A stretch of DNA of 64,000 nt from NCBI RefSeq assembly GCF_013302895.1, contig NZ_VJOK01000001.1:3468393-3532392 (forward strand). The letters are read 5' to 3'. Position numbers and translations under genes: made by a program. This stretch comes from Streptomyces albus subsp. chlorinus. Lineage in GTDB: Bacteria > Actinomycetota > Actinomycetes > Streptomycetales > Streptomycetaceae. Below, one piece after another: positions 43,462 through 53,978 of the stretch. The first letter of the stretch is position 1. The number at the start of each line of letters is the position of its first letter. The notes under the pieces are model-generated. The model saw only the letters and a program-made list of their open reading frames with translations, did not search any database and was not told the DNA's origin.

Positions 43462-44454
43462 ATGGCACCTTCGACCGACCCCGCCGCGCACTCCGCCCCC
43501 GCCCCCGAACCCGCCTCACCCTCCTCACCCGACTCCCTCGCCTCCTCCGGCCCCGTCCTGGTGACGGGCGGCACCGGCACGCTGGGCCGGCCGCTCGTGG
43601 ACCGGCTGCTGGCGGACGGCGTCCCCGTACGCGTCATGAGCAGGCGGCCGCGCCCGGCGGGGGACGGGAGGGAGTGCGAGTGGGCGGTGTGCGACCTGAC
43701 CGACGGCACCGGCCTGGCCGCCGCCGTCTCGGGCGTACGGGCCATCGCGCACTGCGCCACCGACCCGTGGCGCGAGGTACGGGTGCTCACCCGCCTCGCG
43801 CGGGCGGCCCGGCGGGCGGGGAGCGCGCACCTGGTCTACATCTCCATCGTCGGTGTCGACCGGGTGCCGTTCCCGTACTACAAGGCGAAGCACGCCGCCG
43901 AGCGGGCGCTGGAGGCGTCGGGGGTGCCGTGGACGGTGCTGCGGGCCACCCAGTTCCACGACCTGGTGGCAGGGCTGACCACCGCCCAGCGGCGGATGCC
44001 CGCCGTCCTCGTCCCGTCCGGCTTCCGCTTCCAGCCGGTGGAGGCGGCGGAGGTCGCCGCCCGGCTCGCCGAACTCGTCCAGGGGCCGCCCGCGGGCCGC
44101 GTACCGGACATGGGCGGGCCCGAGGTGCGTACGGCGCGGGAGTGGGCGGAGCTGACGCTCCGGGCGACGGGACGCACCGGCCGCGTCGTCGGCCTCCCGC
44201 TCCCCGGCCGGACCGCCCGCGCCTTCCGGCAGGGCGGCAACCTGGCACCCGGGCATGCCACGGGGACGGGGACGTTCGAGGAGTTCCTGGCCGCGCGGTA
44301 CGGCGAGCCGCGCGGAACGCGCCCCGACGCCCCCTCCGGCAGCCGTTCGCACGACCGTCCCGACACCCCCTCCGGCAACCATTCGCACGACCGTCCCGAC
44401 ACCCCCTCCGGCAGCCGTCCCGGCGACCGCCGCTCCCCGACGGTGGAACCGTAG
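43462..44454 (+). CDS. NAD(P)-binding SDR/NmrA-like protein, ECF41 partner
   Basis: A 330-residue atypical SDR. The dinucleotide motif VTGGTGTLGRP is near residues 35-45, and the later YYKAKHAAE resembles the active-site Tyr-x3-Lys. Such carboxymuconolactone decarboxylase, oxidoreductase or epimerase genes are the usual targets of adjacent ECF41 sigma factors. The enzyme substrate is unknown. The last 60 residues hold three copies of a 12-residue repeat (RPDTPSGSRSHD type) from a 36-bp tandem repeat. GGGAGG lies about nine bases before the ATG. Confidence 0.85.
   Translation: MAPSTDPAAHSAPAPEPASPSSPDSLASSGPVLVTGGTGTLGRPLVDRLLADGVPVRVMSRRPRPAGDGRECEWAVCDLTDGTGLAAAVSGVRAIAHCATDPWREVRVLTRLARAARRAGSAHLVYISIVGVDRVPFPYYKAKHAAERALEASGVPWTVLRATQFHDLVAGLTTAQRRMPAVLVPSGFRFQPVEAAEVAARLAELVQGPPAGRVPDMGGPEVRTAREWAELTLRATGRTGRVVGLPLPGRTARAFRQGGNLAPGHATGTGTFEEFLAARYGEPRGTRPDAPSGSRSHDRPDTPSGNHSHDRPDTPSGSRPGDRRSPTVEP
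44320..44427 (+). repeat. 36-bp tandem repeat in SDR gene 3' end
   Basis: Three adjacent 36-bp units (starting 44320, 44356, 44392) differ at a few positions and encode 12-residue copies just before the stop codon. Confidence 0.9.
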
Positions 44455-44505
44455 GTTCCGGCCCTCGCCGCAGGGCGGCGCACCAGGGCGTGAGAACGTG
44501 ACGGC

Positions 44506-45297
44506 ATGGCCTTCGCGACCGCGGCCGACGGTGCCGCCCTGTACTACGAAGTGCACGGAGCGGGCGGCCCGCCACTGCTGCTGCTGAGCGGACAGTCCAA
44601 CAGCCACCGGTGGTGGGACGCCGTGCGCGGCGGCTTCGAGACCGCGTTCACCACCATCGTCATGGACTACCGCGGCACCGGCTCCAGCGACCGGCCCGAC
44701 ACCGACACCTACAGCACACCGGGCTTCGCCCAGGACGCGCTGGCCGTGCTCGACCACGCCGGGATCGGCCGGGCCCACGTCTACGGCACCTCCATGGGCG
44801 GCCGGGTCGCCCAGTGGCTGGCCGCCCGGCACCCCGGGCGCGTCGGCCGGCTCGTCCTGGGCTGCACCTCCCCCGGTGCCCCGCACGGCATCGAGCGGAG
44901 CGCCGAGGTCCGGCGCGCGCTCGCCCAGCCCGACGCCGAGGCGGCCCGCCGGGTGCTGCTGGACCTGATGTACACGCCCGCCCACACCGCCCGGCACCCA
45001 GGCCCGTTCCACACCCTGGGGGACCCCTCGATGCCCGGCCACGCGCGCCGCCGCCACCTGCGGGCGAGCGCCGCGCACGACGCCTGGGACGCCCTGCCCG
45101 GCATCTCGGCGCCCACCCTCGTCGTGCACGGCTCGGACGACCGCTTCAACCCGACCGCCAACGCCCCGCTGCTCGCCGGCCGCATCCCCGGCGCCCGGCT
45201 GCACCTGGTACCCGGCGGCCGGCACGCCTACTTCGAGGAGTTCGCCGATCAGGCCACCCCACTGGTACGGGACTTCCTCCTGGAGGGCGACGGCTGA
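44506..45297 (+). CDS. Alpha/beta hydrolase
   Basis: A 263-residue alpha/beta-hydrolase. The oxyanion region is LLLLSGQSNSHRWW, the nucleophile elbow GTSMGG is near residue 97, the acid Asp is in VVHGSDDRF near 210 and the catalytic His is in GGRHAYFEE near 240. The full catalytic triad and normal length suggest an active esterase, lipase or epoxide/haloperoxidase-like enzyme; the substrate cannot be told. It follows the SDR gene by 51 bases on the same strand and may share its transcript. Confidence 0.9.
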   Translation: MAFATAADGAALYYEVHGAGGPPLLLLSGQSNSHRWWDAVRGGFETAFTTIVMDYRGTGSSDRPDTDTYSTPGFAQDALAVLDHAGIGRAHVYGTSMGGRVAQWLAARHPGRVGRLVLGCTSPGAPHGIERSAEVRRALAQPDAEAARRVLLDLMYTPAHTARHPGPFHTLGDPSMPGHARRRHLRASAAHDAWDALPGISAPTLVVHGSDDRFNPTANAPLLAGRIPGARLHLVPGGRHAYFEEFADQATPLVRDFLLEGDG

Positions 45298-45328
45298 GGG
45301 GGCCGTCCAAGGGGGAGGTCGAGGGGGG

Positions 45329-45385
45329 ACGACGAGGGGGACGGCCGGGGACGGGGACGACGAGGGGGGACGGCCGGGGGCGGGC
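45329..45385 (+). repeat. ~28-bp tandem duplication
   Basis: Two adjacent copies of a GACGACGAGGGGGACGGCC-type unit of about 28 bp in the gap before the UvrA-like gene. A -10-like TAGGCT follows near 45427. Confidence 0.65.
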
Positions 45386-45505
45386 GGCCCATCCCGCGAC
45401 GGCTCCTCGTTGTCAGACCCCCCGCCTAGGCTTGCCGGCAAGTCAATCGGAAGGGGCGGGCCGCGCCCGCTCGCGCCCGGCCGGAGTCGAGGAGGAGAGC
45501 CAGGA

Positions 45506-47809
<2,304 letters not shown>

Positions 47810-47922
47810 ACGCCCCGCCCGCCGGGGCCGGACGGACCCCACCAGGGCTTCGCGGGAACGGTGCCACAGGGCGGCGTGCAAGACGGCATGGCGGCAAGCC
47901 CGCAAGCCCGCAAGGGGCGGTG

Positions 47923-48696
47923 TCACCAGGAGGGCCGGGCCGTCATGCCGCCGTCCAGCACCAGGTCGTGGCCGTTGATCCAGCGGGCCAGCGGGGAGGC
48001 GAGGAAGACGCAGGCGTTGCCGACGTCCTCGGCCGTGCCGAGCCGCCCGTCCGGGGCGGCCCGGCGCCACCGCGCCACCCCCTCGGGCCACTGCTCCTCG
48101 ATGCCGTCCCTGTGCACCAGCCCCGGCGAGACGGTGTTCACGCGCACCCCGAGGGGCCCGTACTCGACGGCGGCGGCCCGCGCGTGCGTGACGACGGCGG
48201 CCTTGGAGACGGCGTAGTGGGCGTGGCCGGGCGCGGGTCGCGCGGCCTCGACGGAGGCGAGGTGCGTGACGCTGCCGCCCCCGCCCTCCGCCAGCAGCGG
48301 GGCCGCCGCCTGCGTGCAGGCGAAGACGCTCAGCAGGTTGGTGTCCACCACGGCACGCCACTGCCGCTCCGTCATCCCCGGCAGCGCCGCCACCGGCTGC
48401 GCGCCCGCGCTGTTGACCACCGCGCCGAGCCCCTCGCCGCGCCAGTCCGCCGCCTCGGCGACGACCGCACGGCAGCCCTCCTCCGTCGACAGATCGCCGT
48501 GCACGGCATACGCGCGTCCGCCCTCCCGCTCGACCAGCGCCACCGTCTCGTGTGCGCCGGGCCCGTCGCCGCGGTAGTGCACGGCGACCGCCGCGCCCGC
48601 AGCGGCGAACCGGAGCGCGATGCCTCGCCCGATGCCGCCGGAGGCGCCGGTCACCAGCACGGTCCGCGGATCGTCCAGCTCGATCACCGCCGTCAC
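47923..48696 (-). CDS. SDR-family oxidoreductase
   Basis: A 257-residue classical short-chain dehydrogenase. The cofactor motif TGASGGIGRG is at 17-26, NSAG lies in the middle, and the catalytic Ser and YAVSK follow. The C-terminal INGHDLVLDGG is typical. It reduces or oxidises an unknown carbonyl with NAD(P)H. GTG 48696 begins four bases after the cupin stop, so the two genes form an operon. Convergent with the UvrA-like gene across about 110 bases. Confidence 0.9.
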   Translation of the reverse strand: MTAVIELDDPRTVLVTGASGGIGRGIALRFAAAGAAVAVHYRGDGPGAHETVALVEREGGRAYAVHGDLSTEEGCRAVVAEAADWRGEGLGAVVNSAGAQPVAALPGMTERQWRAVVDTNLLSVFACTQAAAPLLAEGGGGSVTHLASVEAARPAPGHAHYAVSKAAVVTHARAAAVEYGPLGVRVNTVSPGLVHRDGIEEQWPEGVARWRRAAPDGRLGTAEDVGNACVFLASPLARWINGHDLVLDGGMTARPSW

Positions 48697-48700
48697 CCCC

Positions 48701-49243
48701 TCACCGCCCCAGCCGGCGGATCGCTCCGGCGTGTTCGGGGAACCGCCGGGCGAGCGCCTCGGCGTCGCCGTGCTCGTACCCGGCGTCGGTGTAGCCGGGT
48801 GCCATGGTGCAGCCGAACAGCGTCCAGGCCCCGCCCGGGGCCACCCGTGCGCCCATCCACGTTCCGGCCGGCACCGTGAGCTGCACCTGGTGCCCGGCGC
48901 CGAGCACGTCGGGCCCGAGCACGCGGGTCCCGGCCGGGTGCGGTCCCGGGGCGGTGCTGTCGCCGGGGAGCAGAAGCAGTTCCAGGGGGTCGCCGAGGTA
49001 GTGGTGCCACACCTCGTCGGTGGGCAGGCGGTGCAGCGCGCAGTAGTCGTCGGGGGCGGAGGTCAGCAGCATCACGATCGCGGAGCCCTCCGGGCGCCCG
49101 TCCTCCCGCTCCGGTCCCGCCCACGTCCGCCGGAACCGGCCGCCCTCCCGGGGCAGCGGCTCCAGACCGAAGTGCGCGGCCAGCGCCTCGGCCGTCCTCG
49201 CCGGCTCCGCCCGCTCCCGCCCGCCCGCGCTCTCCGCCACCAC
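48701..49243 (-). CDS. Cupin-superfamily protein (DUF985-like)
   Basis: A 180-residue single-domain cupin of the DUF985/YML079 type: SAIVMLLTSAPDDYCALHRL and EVWHHYLGDPLELLLL supply possible metal-binding His/Glu residues, followed by VPAGTWMGARV and GCTMAPGYTDAGYEHGD. The role in other organisms is unclear; some relatives bind sugars or nucleotides. GTG 49243 was chosen because AAGGAGG stands about eight bases upstream; GTG 49261 is possible. It leads a two-gene operon with the SDR gene. Confidence 0.85.
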   Translation of the reverse strand: MVAESAGGRERAEPARTAEALAAHFGLEPLPREGGRFRRTWAGPEREDGRPEGSAIVMLLTSAPDDYCALHRLPTDEVWHHYLGDPLELLLLPGDSTAPGPHPAGTRVLGPDVLGAGHQVQLTVPAGTWMGARVAPGGAWTLFGCTMAPGYTDAGYEHGDAEALARRFPEHAGAIRRLGR

Positions 49244-49300
49244 TCCGGACTCCTCCTTCACGTCACGCCCTTCACGCCTCGCTCTTCGCGTCACACCCGC

Positions 49301-49396
49301 CGCGCTCTCTCCACACCACGCTCCCGCGCTCTCTCCACACCACGCTCCCGCGCTCTCTCCACACCACGCTCCCGTGCTCTCTCCGCACCGCGGTCG
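49301..49396 (-). repeat. 24-bp tandem repeat upstream of cupin gene
   Basis: Three perfect copies of a 24-mer (CGCGCTCTCTCCACACCACG plus CTCC at 49301-49324, 49325-49348, 49349-49372) and one degenerate copy. Shorter related units (CACTCTTCGCGCCGC type) continue to about 49550. The gap 49244-49741 has no other supported gene. Confidence 0.9.
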
Positions 49397-49741
49397 CCGC
49401 GCTCTCTTCGCACCGCACTCTTCGCCTGGCGCCTTCAGGCCACCTCCCTCACGCAGGCCACGTCCCTCATGCCGCACCCTTCGCGCCGCACTCTTCGCAC
49501 CGCGCCCTTCGCACGGCACTCTTCGCGCCGCACCCTTCACGTCACGTCCACCCTCCAGCCCTCCCCTCTCTCCGGAGTCGCCATGCGCGCTCTCGCGCCG
49601 GGCGCACGCCCTCCGCTCACTCGCACGGGTGAGATACGCGCACCGAAGGGTTCGATGTCCGCACTCACGCCCCACCCTCTCCGGAGGCGTCCGTAGAGTG
49701 CCCGTCCGACCCGGTACCCCGCCCACAGTGAAAGGCGCCGC

Positions 49742-50125
49742 ATGGCCGTCGTGCACGCCCAGGGCGCCGCCTTCCGGCTCGTCCGCACGCGGGGTGAGCT
49801 GGACATCGCGACGCTGCCCGAACTGGAGACCTCCCTGGTGCGGGCCCTCGCACCCGCCGGGCCGCCCCGTCTGGTCCTGGACATGCGCGAGGTGACCTTC
49901 CTGGACTGCTTCGTCGTCCGCGTCCTGCTGCGGGCCCGGACGGCGGCGCTGTCGCGTGGCGGGTGGCTGGTGCTGGTCTGCGGGCCGGTGCCGGTCGGCA
50001 CGCTGCTGCGGCGGCTGGACCTGGCGCACCGGCTCCCGGCGCACCCCACGCTCCCCGGTGCGGTGGCCCGCGCGGAACGGGACGGCTGCCGGGAGGCGAA
50101 CGGTGGGCACCGGGCCGGCTGTTGA
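49742..50125 (+). CDS. STAS-domain anti-sigma antagonist-like protein
   Basis: A 127-residue STAS-fold protein: a GELDIATLPELE start, a DMREVTFLDCFVVRVLLRA core and GPVPVGTLLRRLDLA. Anti-anti-sigma factors free sigma factors by binding the kinase; they are switched by phosphorylation of the Ser in FLDS. Here the matching residue is Cys56 and the following (S/T)G is FV, so ordinary kinase/phosphatase switching looks impossible. AAAGG is six bases before the ATG. No anti-sigma kinase gene is adjacent; the nearest phosphatase/kinase of this class is at 2.2-4.5 kb. Confidence 0.85.
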   Translation: MAVVHAQGAAFRLVRTRGELDIATLPELETSLVRALAPAGPPRLVLDMREVTFLDCFVVRVLLRARTAALSRGGWLVLVCGPVPVGTLLRRLDLAHRLPAHPTLPGAVARAERDGCREANGGHRAGC

Positions 50126-50410
50126 ACGGCCGAGCACCCAGCCGGCGAGGTGGGGCGGGATGGGGCAGAGGCGGGGGCGGGACCGGATGTGACCGCCCGA
50201 CGGCGCTCTCACGGCCCGGCCCCGGCTCCGCCCCTACCCCGGCTCCGGCCCCTGCCCCCCTGCGCCCCTGCCCCGGTGCCGTGACCACAACGACCACAAC
50301 GACCAATACTTTTCTTGCCCTCCAGGGGCAGACACCACCGCACGGGCCGGGCAGCATGTGGGCCTCCCGCTCCCGTCCCCGCGTACGGCTCCGAAAGGCG
50401 GTGTCCCCGC
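50126..50410. other. Leader region of the tct operon
   Basis: No gene seen. A CCGGCTCCGCCCC-type repetitive stretch is followed by CACAACGAC repeated twice and an AT-richer CAATACTTTTCTTG near 50305, which is the likely promoter zone. Confidence 0.4.
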
Positions 50411-51394
50411 GTGCGCACGCGCGCCCTGCTCTCCCCCCTGGCAGCCGCGGTGGTCGTGCTGCTCGTCCCCCCGCTGATCACCACCGGCAGCGGCACCGGC
50501 GGCGGCACGAACATCCCCGGTCTGCGCTTCATGGTCCCCAACACCCCCGGCGGCGGCTACGACATCACCGCCCGCACGGCGGCGAAGAACGCCGAGGAGG
50601 CCGGGCTCAACCACACCATCGAGGTCTTCAACCTGCCCGGTGCCGGCGGCACCGTCGGCCTCAGCCGGCTGGTGAACGAGCGCGGCAACGGCAAGCTGGC
50701 CATGTCCATGGGCCTCGGCGTCGTCGGCGCCGTCCACACCAACCACGCGCCCTCCACACTGGCCGACGCGACACCGCTCGCCCGGCTCACCGAGGAGCCG
50801 GACATCGTGGTCGTCTCCAAGAAGTCGAAGTACAAGACCTTCGGCCAGCTCCTCGCCGACTGGAAGAAGAACCCGCGTGCCCTGCCCGTCGGCGGCGGCT
50901 CCTCGGCGGGCGGCCCCGACCATCTGGCGCCGATGCTGATGGCGCGGGCCGCGGGCATCGAGCCGAAGGCGGTCACCTACGTGCCGTTCGACGGCGGCGG
51001 CGAACTGCTGGCCTCCGTCCTCGGGGGCAAGGTGAAGTTCGGGGTCTCCGGCCTGGGCGAGTACCGCGACCAGATCGAGTCGGGCGAGCTGCGGCTGCTC
51101 GCCGTCACCGGCCCGCGCCGCGTCAAGGGCTTCGACGCGCCCACCCTCAAGGAGTCCGGCCTCGACGTCGAGTTCACCAACTGGCGCGGCATCATGGCCC
51201 CGCCCGGCCTCTCCTCGGCGGAGCGCGACAAGCTGATCCGGTTCCTGCGCGAGCTGCGTCGCTCGAAGGAGTGGAAGAGGTCGCTGCGCACCAACGGCTG
51301 GGACGACGCGTGGCTGCCCGGTGAGAAGTACGGCCGCTTCCTGGCGCGCGAGGACCGGCGCGTCGACTCCGTCCTGAAGGAGCTGGGCCAGTGA
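50411..51394 (+). CDS. tctC: Tripartite tricarboxylate transporter binding protein
   Basis: A 327-residue TctC/Bug-family periplasmic-type binding protein. An N-terminal hydrophobic segment (ALLSPLAAAVVVLLVPPLI) exports or tethers it. The ligand-binding signature MVPNTPGGGYDITAR near residue 45 and the GGSSAGGPDHLAP loop are typical. It would capture citrate or another carboxylate and deliver it to TctAB. Its stop overlaps the tctB start by four bases. GTG 50411 gives a short basic N-region before the membrane segment. Confidence 0.9.
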   Translation: MRTRALLSPLAAAVVVLLVPPLITTGSGTGGGTNIPGLRFMVPNTPGGGYDITARTAAKNAEEAGLNHTIEVFNLPGAGGTVGLSRLVNERGNGKLAMSMGLGVVGAVHTNHAPSTLADATPLARLTEEPDIVVVSKKSKYKTFGQLLADWKKNPRALPVGGGSSAGGPDHLAPMLMARAAGIEPKAVTYVPFDGGGELLASVLGGKVKFGVSGLGEYRDQIESGELRLLAVTGPRRVKGFDAPTLKESGLDVEFTNWRGIMAPPGLSSAERDKLIRFLRELRRSKEWKRSLRTNGWDDAWLPGEKYGRFLAREDRRVDSVLKELGQ

Positions 51395-51948
51395 GCGCGC
51401 CCGCGGCCCCGGACGACGCGCAGGAGACCCCGCGGCGGGACCGAGGACCGCGCGGCCGACTGCGCGACCGCTCCGAACTCGGCGTCTGCGCCCTGCTGCT
51501 GGCCGTCGGCGTCCTCGTCCTGACCGACGCCCTGACCATGGAGACCGTCGCCTCGGCGCGCGGACCCGTCGGCCCGCGCACGGTGCCCGTCGTGGTGGGC
51601 GTCGCGCTGCTCGTCGTCTCCGTCCTGCTCGCCCTCGACGTGCTGCGGGGCGGACGCGGCGAGGCCGAGGCCGGAGAGGACGTCGATCTCGCCGAGCCGG
51701 GCGACTGGCGTACGGTCGCGCTGCTCGCCGGCGTCTTCCTGGCCTTCGCCGCGCTGATCGACCCGCTCGGCTTCCCCGTCGCCGGAGCCCTGCTGTTCTG
51801 GGGCTCGGCCTATGCCCTGGGCAGCCGCACCCACGCGCTGACCCGGGACCCGCTGATCGCGGCCGGACTGTCCGTGGCCACCTATGCCGTCTTCCACCTG
51901 CTTCTCGGCGTCCCCCTGCCGGGCGGCCCGCTGATGGGAGTGCTGTAA
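51391..51948 (+). CDS. tctB: Small membrane subunit TctB
   Basis: A 185-residue protein with four predicted membrane helices (GVCALLLAVGVLVL, VVVGVALLVVSVLLAL, TVALLAGVFLAFAALI and the C-terminal VATYAVFHLLLGVPLP). This is the DUF1468/TctB subunit of a TTT carrier. It overlaps tctC by four bases (GTGA), a sign of translational coupling. The C-terminus GPLMGVL is echoed by the duplicated sequence directly downstream. Confidence 0.9.
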   Translation: MSAPAAPDDAQETPRRDRGPRGRLRDRSELGVCALLLAVGVLVLTDALTMETVASARGPVGPRTVPVVVGVALLVVSVLLALDVLRGGRGEAEAGEDVDLAEPGDWRTVALLAGVFLAFAALIDPLGFPVAGALLFWGSAYALGSRTHALTRDPLIAAGLSVATYAVFHLLLGVPLPGGPLMGVL

Positions 51949-51985
51949 CCCCATGGACCTGTTGGGAGTGCTGTAACCCATGGAC
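51935..51985 (+). repeat. Short duplication at the tctB-tctA junction
   Basis: TGGGAGTGCTGTAACCCCATGGAC (51935-51958) is repeated as TGGGAGTGCTGTAACCCATGGAC (51963-51985). The first copy contains the tctB stop and starts a seven-codon reading frame (Met-Asp-Leu-Leu-Gly-Val-Leu, 51953-51976); the second contains the true tctA start. Confidence 0.9.
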
Positions 51986-53479
51986 TCCGTCACCTCCCTG
52001 CTCGACGGCTTCGGTACCGCCCTCACCCCGCTCAACCTGCTGTGGGCCGCCACCGGGGTGCTGCTGGGGACCGCCATCGGCGTCCTGCCGGGCATCGGGC
52101 CCGCGATGGCCGTCGCCCTGCTGCTGCCCGTCACCTACGGGCTCGATCCCACGGCCGCTTTCATCATGTTCGCCGGGATCTACTACGGCGGCATGTTCGG
52201 CGGCTCGACGACCTCGATCCTGCTCAACACCCCGGGGGAGAGCGCGTCGGTGATCGCCGCCGTCGAGGGCAACCCGATGGCGAAGGCGGGGCGCGGCTCG
52301 CAGGCGCTGGCCGCCGCCGCGATCGGCCACTTCGCGGGCGGCATGATCGGCACCGTCCTGCTCGTCGTCCTCGCCCCGACGGTGGCGAGCCTGGCCGTGG
52401 ACATCGGCGCACCCGACTACTTCGCGATCATGGTGCTGGCCTTCGTCGCCGTCACCTCCGTCCTCGGCTCCTCCCGCGTCCGCGGCTTCGCCTCGCTGCT
52501 GATCGGCCTGACCCTCGGACTGGTCGGCCTGGACCAGATGACGGGCCAGCAGCGGCTGACGTTCGGCAGCCTCCAACTCTCCGACGGCATCGACGTGGTG
52601 ATCGTCGCCGTCGGCCTCTTCGCGATCGGTGAGGCCCTGTGGGTGGCCGCCCACCAGCGGCGCGGCAGCAGCAAGAGCATTCCGGTCGGCCGCCCGTGGC
52701 TGGGCCGGGACGAGTTGCGGCGCACCTGGAAGCCGTGGCTGCGCGGACCGCTGATCGGCTTCCCGTTCGGCGCGATCCCGGCGGGCGGCGCCGAGATCCC
52801 CACCTTCCTCTCGTACATCACCGAGAAGCGGCTCTCGAAGCACAAGAAGGAGTTCGGCAAGGGCGCCATCGAGGGCGTCGCCGGGCCGGAGTCGGCCGCC
52901 TCGGCCTCCGCCGCCGGAACCCTCGTCTCGATGCTGACGCTCGGCCTGCCGACCACGGCGGTCGCCGCCGTGATGCTCGCCGCCTTCCAGCAGTACGGCA
53001 TCCAGCCGGGGCCCCTGCTGTTCGAGCGCGAACCCGAGCTGGTGTGGGGGCTGATCGCCTCCCTGTTCGTCGGCATGGTGATGCTGCTCGTCCTCAACCT
53101 GCCGCTCGCCCCGGTCTGGTCGAAGCTGCTGCGCGTGCCGCGCCCCTACCTGTACGCGGGCATCCTGTTCTTCGCCGCGGTCGGCGCCTATGCCGTCGGC
53201 GGCGAGGCCATCGACCTGGTGATCCTGCTGGTCATCGGCCTCCTCGGTCTGATGATGCGCCGGTTCGGACTGCCGGTGCTGCCCGCGATCATCGGCGTCA
53301 TCCTCGGCCCCAACGCCGAGCAGCAGCTCCGCCGGGCGCTCCAGATCAGCGACGGCAGCCTCACCGGGCTGGTCGACACCCCCTTCGCCGTCACCGTCTA
53401 CGCCGTGATCGCCTGCCTGCTGGTGTGGCCGTGGCTGAAGCGGGTGCTGCCGTGGGGACGCGCGGGCAACGAGGGCTGA
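51980..53479 (+). CDS. tctA: Large membrane subunit TctA
   Basis: A 499-residue TctA protein with about eleven to twelve membrane segments. The family signatures [20 protein letters not shown] (near 35) and [20 protein letters not shown] (near 70) are present, as is [16 protein letters not shown] (near 298). Sodium- or proton-coupled uptake of tricarboxylates or related acids is expected with TctB and TctC. Length is normal. It begins 31 bases after tctB, following the duplicated junction. Confidence 0.93.
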   Translation: MDSVTSLLDGFGTALTPLNLLWAATGVLLGTAIGVLPGIGPAMAVALLLPVTYGLDPTAAFIMFAGIYYGGMFGGSTTSILLNTPGESASVIAAVEGNPMAKAGRGSQALAAAAIGHFAGGMIGTVLLVVLAPTVASLAVDIGAPDYFAIMVLAFVAVTSVLGSSRVRGFASLLIGLTLGLVGLDQMTGQQRLTFGSLQLSDGIDVVIVAVGLFAIGEALWVAAHQRRGSSKSIPVGRPWLGRDELRRTWKPWLRGPLIGFPFGAIPAGGAEIPTFLSYITEKRLSKHKKEFGKGAIEGVAGPESAASASAAGTLVSMLTLGLPTTAVAAVMLAAFQQYGIQPGPLLFEREPELVWGLIASLFVGMVMLLVLNLPLAPVWSKLLRVPRPYLYAGILFFAAVGAYAVGGEAIDLVILLVIGLLGLMMRRFGLPVLPAIIGVILGPNAEQQLRRALQISDGSLTGLVDTPFAVTVYAVIACLLVWPWLKRVLPWGRAGNEG

Positions 53480-53978
53480 GACGCGCGCTCCTTCGGGGCT
53501 CCGGAACTGGTCCGGGAAACGGCTTGGGGCGTCGGTCGGGGCGTCGGTCCGGGGCGTCGGTCCGGGGCGTCGGTCCGGGGCGTCGGTTCGGGGCATCGGT
53601 CGGGAGTATTGGTCGGGAGTATTGGTCGGGAGTATTGGTTTGGTAAAGTAATTATTGACGTTTTCTTGACCACCTCTTTGCCGCAGTGCGCACAAGAGGC
53701 CGGACGCCTGGAGGAGCCATCAGCCTGCCGACGCCCGACCGCATATCCCGACCCACCCACCGCACACCCCCCGAGCAGCGGCCCCGGAACGGCCACCGAT
53801 TCCGGCCCGGCCACCGGCCCCAACCCGCCCCCCTGGCACCGCACGCCGACGGGCCCCAGCTCGACCGCCGGCCCCGGCCCGGCCCCGGGACTCAGCCCGG
53901 GTGGGGGTGCCGAACGGAACGCCGTCGTCGGGCGCGGGACGGCGGCCTGCCGCTCGTCGCGCCGCCGGGGCCGTGACG
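53480..53978. other. Gap between tctA and antiporter genes
   Basis: The first part is the tandem repeat listed separately. An AT-rich stretch near 53636-53670 (TGGTAAAGTAATTATTGACG) is the probable promoter of the antiporter gene. The remainder is Pro/Arg/Gly-coding in all frames and shows no supported gene. Confidence 0.45.
53526..53640 (+). repeat. ~13-bp tandem repeat that changes composition
   Basis: Nine units of 12-13 bp run head to tail: GGGGCGTCGGTCC-type copies first, then GGGGCATCGGTC, then three GGGAGTATTGGTC-type copies. The array ends at the AT-rich putative promoter. Confidence 0.85.

Noticed and set aside
53686..53976. Possible TrkA-C-type partner gene before the antiporter
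   Set aside because: The frame is Pro/Arg-rich with no TrkA-C motif; the DNA is better explained as leader and repeats.
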